A DNA stretch of 48,163 nucleotides from Lingula anatina (lineage: Eukaryota > Brachiopoda > Lingulata > Lingulida > Lingulidae), in NCBI RefSeq assembly GCF_001039355.2, contig NW_019775456.1:145145-193307 (forward strand), read 5' to 3'. The translations under genes were made by a program, and so were the position numbers. Positions 13,601 to 26,900 of the stretch are shown piece by piece. Under the pieces are notes generated by a model. That model was not told where the DNA came from and ran no database searches. It saw only the letters and a list, made by a program, of their open reading frames with translations. Within the stretch, counting starts at the first letter, position 1. Every line of letters begins with the position of its first letter.

Positions 13601-14948
13601 GAAGAAATGGGGGGCCAGTAAACCCCCTAGTGAAGGGCTCTTCAAAATGGTCTCCAACAGCGGAAGAGATTCTTTGGGATTGGGGCTAATGAACTCCTAA
13701 AATTGAAAGAAAATTGAGCAAATGCAACATTACTGATGAATTTCAATTTCTTTTACAGTCATTCTTTGCTAGTGGTGCACTGCGGGGGGACCATAACAAG
13801 AATGTTATTTAAATTTAGATAGCTGACCAAATTCTCATGACATCGTTGTGTATGTTTCAATAACAAATCAAAGAAGCTGCATGAGCAAGGAGGATATTGT
13901 TATAAAAGCAAAAGAAGAGAAAAAGCAGAAAATATATCGAAATTACCCTCAAAATGGCGTCTTTTTTTGTGGAATTTCGACCCTACCTCTATTTAGGAAC
14001 AGTTTGTTTAGGGTTTGAATGANTTTGAAATTTTCGGTCAAATTCAACATTTTGTAACCACTAGCAAAGAATGACAGTTTAAGTAATTTATTAACACACA
14101 TATTATGTGAATATTCATAGGTCTAAACTAAACCTACGAAAACCAAGATATTTATCATTTTTGATAATGTTCCTAGCTGTAAATAAGCTATGACCAATTT
14201 TTTTTTCAAGTACCTGTCCCAAAATCTCTATACAAGATGAGAAGAACTGCCTTGTAGGTGGATAATATTTCGTTTCATCCCCAATCATGGATGCCATGTG
14301 GTAAAACAAAGCTGATCCAACACTTGAATACTGAGGAGGGACAGGGGATTCAGAATGTGCTTCTTTGATCAAGGCTCTGGAATTTGAAAATTAGGCATAT
14401 TTTATTATCAAAAAAGATGTATTCTGGAGTTCCTTCCTAATGTACTGCACACTATTTCTCCACATTGATCCAATATAATGTAAGAGGTAAATGGTCAAAT
14501 TTAATATTTATCTGGGCACTTTTCACATCTGTACGAACCACAACACGTCTGTCCAATCAAGTGTTTATGAACTACATAAATCAAATTAACTTCACTTAAC
14601 CTTTCAAAAAAGTGTACATGCATTTAAAAAATATTCTAAAACATTAACAGTTTACAGGCCTGATCTTGATACAAACACTAATGAAGACTACTGGTTCAAT
14701 CCTGGTACAAACCAAAGACATACCAAGACTGAACTAGGCTTGTGGCTATAGTCATGACATTCTGGGTATATTCTAAATATATATACATACATGATGACAT
14801 TCTCCACATGGACAGCAGCACTGCAGATATTTTGAGGTGGAGGTTGTGAGGACTGGGCCAGCAGCTGCTTCCACTCACTGCGGTTCTCTTCAACTCTCTG
14901 GTACACCGACTCGTTGCGCTTTTTCTCCTCAAACTGAAAAATGATGGT

Positions 14949-14997
<49 letters not shown>

Positions 14998-17900
14998 CCA
15001 TTTATTTTTGTTAGGAGATATGCTTATTATAACATGTTATACTTGCTGCCTTAAAGTTTATTCTCCAGTAACTCCACAGAATAAATCACAAGGAGTGTTA
15101 CTGGCTGTGGAAAGATCAACATAAACTTACGATGGATGCTCACTTAATATATGACTTTTACAGAAAACAACAAGGTTTGTCTATTTACTCTGACGGTCAC
15201 AAAAGCGGGTCCTTTACAGTTATGAGACAGGCTGAATGTGCTCTTGCAGCTGATGTACATCTCTTTCTGAAAATTTGAAAAAAAAATTAATATATAACTC
15301 CAGGAGTTCAAATAAAATGAATACACAAAATGAAACAAAGTTTTTAAATAATCAAAGTACAACTACCTTTAGAGCTAAAACTCAAAGCACAACTCACCAT
15401 GGTTGGTTCATTCCTGTACAGATTTGGCAGAAGCTCCTGATAACTGAGGTCCAGTGCCAGATGTTGCGAAACAGAGGCCATAAATAACCTGACATAAAGA
15501 GACAGAGAACATGCCATCATTCCTTGCCATATGCAATGATTTACTCAACAGCTCATTTTTTTTATTAAAAAATTTTGATAAAAATTAGTTTTCTGGGCAT
15601 GCACGCAGCCTCATAAGTCTCCAGACAATTTGGACTGTGACTGACCAGTGTTGGTCACTGTAGTCTGAGTCACCTTTGTCTGAAAGCAAAAGCCTTCACT
15701 CAGCAGTCTAATGGACTTTCAGCTGATAAGGGTAGTATGTATTTTACTCATGTCAAAAAGTTTTTCCCAAATTCTGATGACAACTAGGATAGACAGTTTT
15801 TCAAGTGAGAAAGAAATGCAATTTTGAATGAGTCTTGGACTCCAAATATTATAAAAATTATTTGCAGCCCTACTCCTTGACAAAAGACTGCATTCTTAGA
15901 GTGCTTTCTTATCATTGTATAAGACTTACTTTGAGTATTCCACCAGCCCTGCTAGGTCAGCACTGATGGTGTAGATGAGGGTGTCCTTGTCCCCCAGTAT
16001 GCTGGGACTCACATCTGGCAGAGGGGCTTTCAGGGGGACCAGGGGCGGTGGAGGGAGCGGCTGCTCATATCTCTGCAGTCTACCAAGTATTCTCTCTGTA
16101 GCTGTAGTAAAGGAAAATTTTATTTTGGTATGCTTTTTTATATTCACATTTTCTTCTAACTTCTTTTTTTTTAAATCAATGAAAGAATACTGCTGTGCCT
16201 CTACAATCAAAGAACATTATCTGGTAGCAAGAAACAATGGAATCTATTCAGTTACACATAGGTGGTTCAAACCACTTACCAGCAAGAGGGTTATAGGCAT
16301 CAATCATCGAGTTCCTTCTCATCCTGTAGTTGGCCTTGGGACACATTTTGGTCACCCATTCACTGACCATCTGGGACAACTCATAATCTAACTGAGCAGA
16401 GTCAAGAAATTCAACCCACGGTTCCTGGAAAAGTACAGCGATACAGAAATTAATAGAATGAACTTTAATGACCAATGATACTGATTAAAAAAAATGAAAA
16501 AATCCGGTCACAAAACCTATCCAAACTCTACATCAAGTTCCAGCAGATCATGGATCAAAAGAAACTTTAACATCGTCAGAAGCTTTGTGGGTGTGTATGC
16601 ATGATGCCATACTTTCCAATTACATAATGCAATTCCGAGTAGCAATACTTGTTTGAATTTTAAAATATTTTGGAAGCAGAAAAGATAATGGAAAAACCGT
16701 TTTTCTTTTAACAACTAGTCAAGAAGACAATTAATTTATTGTTCTTGTACATTTTACATGACCAAGCATATTTACAAATTAAAGATAAATAAATGGATCA
16801 GCTTAAACAAAGATGCACATGATCTAAATTTTCCAGTAACATAGGGTTTAAAGAAATGAATATCAAACATTTCTACATATAACACCTACTGTCTGATTCT
16901 GAAAAAGCTTGAGAAGCCTCTCAGCATCATATTGTGGTGGAAGGCCTGGTAGATACAGATGTGGGTCATGTAGTCTGGGCTCCTCAAGCCAGAAACCTAA
17001 TGTTTGGTAATACCTGACACATAAAAAAAAAACAACACCTTAAAAATGTGCAGTGTAAGAGGATCAATGCAACCAAAAGAAGTGTTACTTCTGAGATATT
17101 TAATTGTTCAAATCAATTAGTTAAAGGCATATCATATCATGTTTGTTTGACCCTTACATGATGAAAAAAAATCCAGGAAATTAGTGCAACATGCCCTAAA
17201 TCACAAGGTATATTATATGCACAACTGTTCGCAGAATAATTATCTATCAACAGGCTTTTGGGTTCTAAGTCCTTACATTCATAACTTTACAAGATTCTAT
17301 CTCTATCATGAGTGTGACCAAAAAGAAACCACTAGTAAAGCCAAGATTACATTGCCATGGACGGTGACGAAGAAATTTTTTTACATTCTAAGGGGCTATG
17401 GGCTACGGCAAGTCATGTGCACATAACATATGGTCACTGTGCCAAGTCAGGTCATGAAAGATTGGTTTGTCCATTGAAAAGTGATCATATGAAGCCCATT
17501 TAACCACTGTGCAGTTGACATACAGTGTCCATGCAGCAGCATTGCTATTTGATACGTTGTCGGTGGCAGCTGTGCAGTTTTAACTACTCGCATGATAATA
17601 ACAAGGAGATGCACATCTTCAAGCTAAAAAATGTTCAGTACATTTTACTATTACTATGCCTCCTAAAACCAACAAAGAGAAGAAGGGAAAGAGAAGTAAT
17701 AAACAGCATCAGGAGGTTCATCTAGAGGGATCAGTAGAGGGATCGGTATCTAGAGGGAGCCACTGAGGCAGATGAAGATCAATACATTGATGAAACTGAG
17801 GGATCCATGAATGACACTATAATACAACTGCCCTTATTTCTACAATATATCACACAAAAAATGAGCAAACAAAAAACTGAATGAAGCTGAGGTTAAAGCA

Positions 17901-20900
17901 TTTGGTGAAAGCATTGGCTGGTCCTGTAAGCATTTTTATGAACTTAAATTGAAACCTTTTTGTCATGATTTCAATATTTCATTATGCCACCTTTTACCGC
18001 TACTTAAAATTTAAACTGTTTACAATAGATCTGATCAATGATAAAAATTATTTGTAAAATCTTCCTATATATATTAAGATATATTTCAGTCCTTCATTTT
18101 CTCTACAGTTAATAATGTATTGTTTGATATACGTAAGCATAAATATCTTATTATCACTGATGATCACACGTAGTAATCTAGGCTTTACCTGACTAGGCTT
18201 TGGTGAAATTCTCTGCTTTTCTGGTAGCCGACATTATGTAACAAAAGATTCTCCTCCTCTTCCTCCTCTGCCTCACCATCTCTACCAGATCTCTCTTCAT
18301 CTGCTTGAAATGGTGACAAAAAACACTCGTGAAGTTAGAGACATAATTTTGGAACTCCCAATTCTTAGTACAGAATTGTTAAAATAATTGGTAATTAATA
18401 AGTTTTAGAGATCAAACCATGAAGAAAATTCCATTACCGTAAGACCTAATTCAGTCCTTAGAATAGAAAACAAAAGAACAATGCAAAACTAGAGGATCAG
18501 AGAGGCGATACCGCCTCCGGATATTGTACCACCAGCTGGAGTAAGAGCATTCGAATGGAAACCCCCCCAAAAAGGGACACCACAACCAGTCTTGTCCTTG
18601 ACAAGCTCTATGGAATAAACAAGAATTCTCAAAGTATGAAAAAAAAATCGAAAAAAATATAACATAAAAATGGTTCAATCAAGCGGATTTTCCAATTGGC
18701 CTGTATTTTCCTAACATTGATCACTCCTGTGATTTTCTGGACAATAGGGCTATTGCTTTTCCTTGAAATGAGTTATCAGTGTTGCATATATGCTGAGAAA
18801 AGAGAAAACCTAGGGGCAACACTGGGCATATCTCTGCTTGTTTTGAAGATGTGAGGGGCACAAAAATATGCAAAGTTCAGTTCATGATGAAAAAGTAGGT
18901 CAATTTCAAGGTCACAGTACATGACTTTCTATTCAAGTTCAATAGTAACTATGGGCATTTCCTTGCCAATTTTGGAAATGTAAAGGTCAGAAAACATGCA
19001 AAGTACAGTTCATCATAAAAAGTAGGTCAAAGGTCAATTTCAAGGTCACAGTTAGATTGCCAGTATATGACTTCCCACTCAAGTTCAACAGTAACTATGG
19101 ATGTACCTCTGCCAGTTTTAGAGATATAAGGGCTGGAAAATTTGAAAGTTCAGTTCATGGTGAAAATTAGGTCAGATGTCAATTTCAGGATCACAGTTAG
19201 ATTGCCATTATATGACTTCCTATTCAAGTTCAATAGTAACTATGGGCGTATCTTTGCCAGTTTTGGAGATATAAAGATCAGAAAACTTGCAAAGTGCATT
19301 TCATCATGAAAAGTAGGTCAAAGGTCAATTTCAAGGTCACAGTTATATTACCAGTATATGACTTCCTATTCAAGTTCAAAAGTAACTATGGGCATATCTC
19401 TGCTAATTTTTGAGTATTTCACATTTTATTTTCACCACTGAATTTAGGATGTTGAACTTTTTGATATAGTGCAATGCCTTAGCCGTATTGAAAACAAAAA
19501 AATAGACACCACCCCCCAGTGTTGCCCTTGACAAGTTCTACAAAATGCATAAAACAAGAGGTCTCTAGCATTAACAGTACCAGAATTAGAGAGAGTTTTC
19601 AGTTTCGACATCTAATAGCTGCTGCTACCATGAAAATGCACCGATTGACCCCAAACTCACGAAAATGAAAGATGACCCTAAGGGTAACACCTGCCCATAA
19701 TATTATAGGTAAGATCTGTTTAGTTTCTGAAAATTGGCTGAAATAAAAATTTTCTTGCAAAAATTTCCAATTTTTAGAAAATTTTGGCCCATTTGACCTT
19801 GAAATAAAGGTCAAAGGTCAAATCCAAGGGCATATTTGAAATCCTCACATATGACTTTCGGTCAGCCATCTGTAGAAATTTTTCCCATAATTCCATTGGT
19901 TTGGGAGATATTTAGCATTGAATTTTCAAAAATTTTGACAAGGGTGCGTTTCAACGAGCGTCACGCCCAGGTCAATGCACCAACTGAGACAAAAAAACCT
20001 GGGTGTTCAAGTTGAGATTATATGTGACCTAAATCCAAGAGATGGGGACACAGGTCCTTGCGGTCTAGGAGGAGAAGCGGTAACGGTGACTTGTATCCCA
20101 CGTCATCCTGCGGAGCCGCAGGAGCCGGCGGAGCCGGCGGAGCTGTACGAGACGGGTCGGGACTAAAACCATGAGTACCGCCAGCGTACACGCTGGTGGT
20201 ACTAATGAACAAACCCAAACAAGTGTGCTACTTTTCTTTTTTAAAAAATAATACAATAAAAAAGAACAAGTACCTGTCCTCCTGGTGCCAGTATCAATGT
20301 CTGCAGTCTCCAGACTTTGTTCCTGTAGAACTTTGTGGTGGTGTTCTGTGGCCTCATTCAGCCTCTTCTTCATTCTTTTCAACAAGGAGGTGTTGACTGA
20401 ACTTTCAAAGAACTTGTGGCCTATACCTCCTCTCTCTGGTAACCTGATCAACAGTCCACAATACAACCTTAAAAATCTTCAAAGTTACAATGACATTGTC
20501 TTCAAACAACAGCTTAAACCAGATTAAGATATTTGCATTCCAATATTTATAAAATATCTCAAAGACACCTTCATCATGAATGGTAATGAATGAGGCTATT
20601 TGGTTCTGTAGTCCCAAAGGAGACATTGAATTATTGGAGTCATTGTGGTACATGTAATAATTCTGATTTCTTAATGTTGTCTGAAGATATTATTATTATT
20701 ATTATTTTTTTTTTTTTGTTGTTGTTGTTGTTGTAACTTTAACTGTATATAACATAGCTTAAGAAATGTTTTGCAGGAAGAAATGATTCTCCCAAAATGT
20801 AAACATTGCACTTTAAACTCTTGCTGATAAATTAAGCTGTATAATTTATCTCTAAAACAAATTTGGCCAGTTTGAATAATTATCAATAATTCTTAATATA

Positions 20901-23900
20901 CTAGGCTAAATAGGGGTCCCTGTGAAAATGGGAGACAGACTTCTCCCCCAATGAAAACGTACCCTGGAGTATGAGCTGGTCTGCCCAGGTAAAGCTGGAA
21001 GAATCTCTGCCAGAGCAGTGGTAGTAAAGGATGGTCCACTGCAGTGTCCAGTGCCTGCTGACCCCAGCGATAGATGCACAGTCTGGATGCAGGTAGACTG
21101 CCTTCTATCTTTAAGTTGATTATGGCTTTCTACAACCAAAGAACATATGAATATAGAAGCATACTCTTTCCATGCAAAAAAATTCAGATTTAAGAGTTAA
21201 ATGTTAACGCTCTGAAAGACATTTAGTTCTTAAAGTATATCAGGTAAGTTCCAAATTTGAATTGGCACTGCATAGTCAACTTCATCTAAGAAGAGAGAAT
21301 CCCTCCCCTTACAGACTCCAAAGAGTGACAATGTATCCAATTGTTTAGCATGAATAAAATGCAGATACCAGTTGCAAATTTTGGTAATTATTTAAATCTA
21401 AAAATAGAAAAAAATTTCATCATAACACATATCACTCAATCACCCTTAATTATGAACCCACCTTGACTGCCTGATCCACAGTCAGTTTAGGCTTAGTGAT
21501 GAGTTCTATTTGCACCACCTGCCATAGATAAGAGTCATGCTGGTACTGCTCCTCTGCATGGAGGAGGTGGTATGCCAGCCAGGGAAACTCGGGCAGAGAT
21601 GCACCCTCCAGGAAGGTAGGGATGGCAGCACTGCCCGTGGCTATCCAACTGACCAGGGATGACACCATACTGTGACCGCCTTGACTCTTAATGAACAACT
21701 GCAATGATATTTGGAAACTTCACTGTTGTGTTGATGAGGGTTGTAAGGTTGTAACCGAATGCTCTTATAAAAGAGCAAAGATGTTCATTGGCTTGGTAGT
21801 TGGATCATAAATGATAATTATCAAACACAAGCTGAAATATTTTCATACCGTTAGCTTACGGCCAACCTGGTCTGATGAAGGCCTTCCCCCAGGTTTGCCG
21901 TAAGCTAACAATATAAAAATATTTCGGCTTGTGTTTGATAGTTTTCATTTATGCTCTTATAAAAGCTTTGACAATTTTTCATTCTACTCAAATATTCTGA
22001 AATTTACTTATTACAACATTAAACTAGAAAAGCACTCAGAGAATGCAGACCTCCGCCAAGGCAGCAAAGTCTCCATCCAATGCCGTTTCACCCCTAAATT
22101 TTCGATATTTTTGATTAAAGTGGTTATTGATCCAGATCACCACCAAAAACTAATCATCTTTTCCTTGGCCCACTTCTGACAGTTCCTGAAAATTTCATCA
22201 AAATTGGTCCATAACTTAGTTTTTTTATTTTTGATTATTGATTGATTATTGATCTGGATCACCACCAAAATCTAATCACTTCTAAGTTAACCCATGTCTG
22301 ACCTACCCTGAAAATTCCATCGAAATTCATCCATAACTTTTTGATGTTGATGACAAACAAACAAACAAACAGGGGTGAAAACATAACCTTGGCAGAGGTA
22401 AAGATCAAATGAACAATCGTTTTAGAATTAGAGAGGAATGACTTTGATCTATTTGCGAGAAACTGACAGCATTTCAATCTGTTTGCATACAGAAGATCAA
22501 AGTAATAAAATACACCGATTTCAATTAATTTAAACTAGAGAATAACAGAATGGTTTACCTTGTACTGATTATACATCAGAGTCTCAATCACTTCCTTTCC
22601 ACCTTTACAGCTATGTCCTGACTTTATGAGAAAATTGATCAGATATTGCACATTCCTGAAAGAGATAAAACACTCAGGTTTGACAAATAAGAAGGCATTA
22701 TTAAAGTGCCGATCTATACTCTCAATCTTTCAAACTTCTCCATCAAACCATATGTAAATCCTAATTAAACGTTTTATGTTTTATGAAAAAGGAAAACTGC
22801 CACACAAGGCTCTTACAGAGGATTGCTGAAGCACCTGGCATTAAATAAGAACTAAAATCATATCTTGTACAGGAGTAAAAGTAGGTCACCTGTCTTGGTA
22901 CCAAACAGTGTTCTGTGTGAGCATGTTCATCCAAAGCTCTATCACCATTGGTGGAGAATAGGGCAACATGGCTGAGGCACCATTAATCTGGGTCTGGTAA
23001 AAATAGTTTTTTTTAGCTCCACCCTCCCAAAAAATAATATATAATTAAAAATAATTGAATTTTTATGACTTGTACAACTAATGTTGTAAGTGGTATTCTC
23101 ATTTTCAAGTGATATGTTGTGATAGCTTTTGCCCTTATGTCAAAACCAGAACCTAAATAAAACATACAGTTGTTTTTATATATTCCATTTAATGCTTCAC
23201 GCTATCTAGACTGCAGCTTCACAGTGAAATATTACGTACTCAAGATTGCAAACATTTTTAGCAATGAATCACTAAAAATATCACAACCAAACATTTCAGC
23301 TAGTTAGGTGAAGAATGTAACCCCTATAAGCCCGAATTTAACGGCCAACATCAACCAGTTTCTTCCCTTTCAATTTTCCATTATGTCCACCATATTCAAA
23401 CTTCAATGACAGTTGAGCACAATCCAGTCTGCTAATCACAAATGATATATACTATGTCACATGGTCTTCTACAGGTTCAAGAAATAATGATAACTGTGAT
23501 AAGTTTGCACCAATGCAAAATGAATAAGCTAGCATGCGCTGGACCTGAACATCTGGATTAACCCTTATCAACAATGTTATTACCATGTTAGAAAATGTAA
23601 ACCCAGCATGCAAAGCCTCTGGCAGATAAAAACCTTTACCTGTATCATACAAGCCAGCATTTTGACAATCTCCCCTGGGAAGTCAGAGTACAGCAGGCTT
23701 TTGGCCATTTTAGCATAGGTCTGGTCTGCAGACAGCAGGGAATGCAGTATGGTCTGGAACCTGGAACATTACCAAAGCATTTAGTCTATATCTGATGAGG
23801 TTAAAAAATATTTTCTACAAATGAAAATGAAATAATAGTCTATCTTTATCTTTTAAAACTCTAAGACTGCTAAAGCTGTGACTAAAATGAAACCTTGGCT

Positions 23901-26900
23901 GAAGGGGCAAGTTTTAGCTTCAGTTTTATATAATTAATAAAATAAGGACTAAATTTACATACAGTTTGAAAATTGTGGATAAAAAGATAATTAAAGTTGT
24001 TTTCAAATCTGAAAATATTAAAATAGCAATAAATCCTTTCAATTATATATCCATAACAATTTCTTATGAAAAATAAATAATTCACTTACAGTTCACTTTT
24101 GATCAATGGCTGTGGACTGTCATAAAAAAGAGGCACAATCACATATAGCACTTGGATGACTGCAGTGGAATGGTGCTGCTGTACCAGGCACTGCAGTCTG
24201 GGGAGACCTGCTGACAAAAATTCTGATACACTGGAAAAACAACAATATTTGTGATTTCAATTTATAGTACAAAAAACAATGTTTCCAAGATGTAGTAAAT
24301 AGTGAATTAATTTTAATTTTAGAGTCACTTTTAAAAACAAATTTGCCTCTTATTTCATTCTGATTAAAAATATTATATTCATATCCTTGTAGACGAGCAC
24401 ATTTATAACATCTGCTGCCCTTTACTTCTGGTCAAATCTTACCTATGTCCAATTTTTGTCATCACAGTGGCAACATAGCATGCAAGAGCACCATTGTTGT
24501 CAGTCATCTTGGAGATCACCAACATAACTGGGTCAAATAAGTCACATGGGTCAAATCCCTGGTCCTCATTGGCTCCCATCACTGGTCTGGGCTGTTGATG
24601 TTTGTGGAGACGCAGTTTCAATATGGTGTCCCATGCCCAGTCATGAAACTGCTGCTGGGATGTTTTCTGTTGGCTAACAACAGAAGCCACCTAAAAGGTA
24701 AAACATCTTAATTTTTTAGGCATCGACACAGTTATATCCAAACAATGATAAACGTACCTTTGGTCCATTTTGACACCATTTCTTAACATAATTAATCCAA
24801 ATTCTGAATTTATGAAACATCTTTTATTGCTATTGCAAATTTAATGTTAGTAAGATTATTTTGTCAACCTAATTTTTATGAAAAATATGAAAAATAATTT
24901 TTTTCTTTTCTCCTGTTTGTTTGCCAAAACAAATTAAGTACATATTTAGTATATATTAAGGATATTATCGTTCACCTGTTTGACTCCTTCTGTGATAACC
25001 CCACTCATCCCCTTTGCTGCCACTTGCTTCAGGTACGATTCTACTATCAAGATGGCAATCTTACGATGGAATGCTATGTCAAGGAACAATCGATCTTCCT
25101 GAAGAAAATTATTGGACATAAGAATGAGACATCAGGTACAAATGTGCTTTAAGTTATAAATGAATGGCATTTTATTTTGAATACCTTTCCTTATAATATA
25201 TTCACACATTACTGAAGTCAATCATTTTTAAACTGAATTTTATTTTTCTAAGGTAGCTTAACAAGTGGAGTCTTAGAATTAGGAACTGGCTAAAATGACT
25301 ATGTATGGCACTATTCTCTTTGTTTTGGTATTAAGAATTAATGAGCTATAGAAAAATATAGAAGTTATCTGCATCAAGGTCAACATTTGCATATCTACCT
25401 TACTAGGGTTTTACTGACCATACAAACAATAAAAGATACAATAATCTTTTCATATACATTAAATAGTTTATTTGATGGATTAACACACAAATGAGTTCAA
25501 AGAAGAGACACTATCTACCTGCTTGGTTAGACCATAATTGAGCCGGCTGAGTATGAGTCTCCCCAGCTGGTTTTCTGTGGAAACCAATGGCAAGTTCAAC
25601 ACCCAGTGGTGAATAGTCTCAAGATCTTCACTGGTAAGCTCCCATAAAAACAGTGGCAATTCACGGAACAGATACATGGACACCTGAAATGTCAGAGTAA
25701 ATTGAAAATAAAAAATAGTTTTCACCAATTTTAAACAAGAGAAAATGAAAAACCTATTTCACTCCATTACAATAAGAATATGTCACTAACTGTTTATCCA
25801 CTTCTACTGAAACAAGATTTCATTTAATTGCTTAAAATGATCAATTAAAACTAACTGATATGTTCAAAATGTACTAGCATTCTATCATCTGCTTTGTCTG
25901 CCAAAACACAGATTCTTAAGTCATATTTTCATACTGTGCCTACTGATAAACAAGTAGAGGCCAGTCCAAAGGGAGCTTCAAGAGCAGGACCCAGTGAAAG
26001 GAAATAAGGTTCTGGGTCATATTCTTCATAGTTCACAAGGGACTGTGCTCTTTTTGATATTGTGAACATTCAGAACATGCTGATCTGTAGGACAGATTGC
26101 CCTTGCAATCAAACCTTGGAGCTGAGATTTAATCCGTTAAATGGCACATGTGGAGGCAGGGAGACCATCAGGAGATTAAATAATGCTGCTCTTAAATGGG
26201 GCTAGCCATATTTGGTCGGCGGATCAGTAAGTCCACAGATCATCTGTTCTGACTGCGCTTACTGAAAAATCGCCGTGCTTTCATTTTTATGCAAATCCAA
26301 ATATGCATGCATTTTATTGGAAAATGTTACTGTTAAGCTGTCACAGTAAAAAAAATTGAATGATGCATTTGTTTACCACAACCAAAAGTAAATAACAACA
26401 TATACCAAGGTGCAGTAATTGTTATCACACTAGTAGTAGCAAGTATTCCCATTTTAAATCTTCTACAACATCAAGCTTGGCATCTTTTTGTTAGAATCAA
26501 AAGAAAATAAAAATGGCACATACAGGTGAAGTAGGGACCATTCCATTGCTATAAATACAACAACCACAAAAAAGATTTGCCAACAGTCATGATGAGTATG
26601 TCTTTTCCTCTGACATTTCATTGAAATCAGATTTAGTATGAGAAAACAAATTCTTTTTTTTTTTAATTAGAGAACAAAAAAAAAAAAAAAATTAAGAAAA
26701 GTGCTCAAAAAGCAAATAAATACATTTGATTAGAAACATTTCTGAAGCCATCAAGACCCACTGTTAAAAAGAGAAAAACATTGATACACAATTGACCAGT
26801 GCAAAAAGAAACATTAAAAGGATATATGCCCCAAAACCACCCCTACAGAAAATGTACCGTGAACAATTTTGTTTTGTGGTCAGAGAGCTGAAAGCAAAAT

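Noticed and set aside
14688-14712. GGTTCAATCC resembling a tRNA B box
   Set aside because: No A box, no acceptor stem and no cloverleaf could be drawn around it; it lies in an EPG5 intron.
14696-15001. 101-aa ORF starting with poly-Asn
   Set aside because: The Asn run is the (ATT)n microsatellite; the rest is a shadow of EPG5 exon 31 in another frame.
15975-16391. 138-aa plus-strand ORF, one of the longest in the window
   Set aside because: It is antisense to EPG5 exons 27 and 28 and reads through the intron between them; no domain or splice logic supports it.
20065-20466. 133-aa minus-strand ORF
   Set aside because: Its first part is the real EPG5 exon 24 in frame and neighbouring frames; the tail is GC-rich repeat read-through past the donor.
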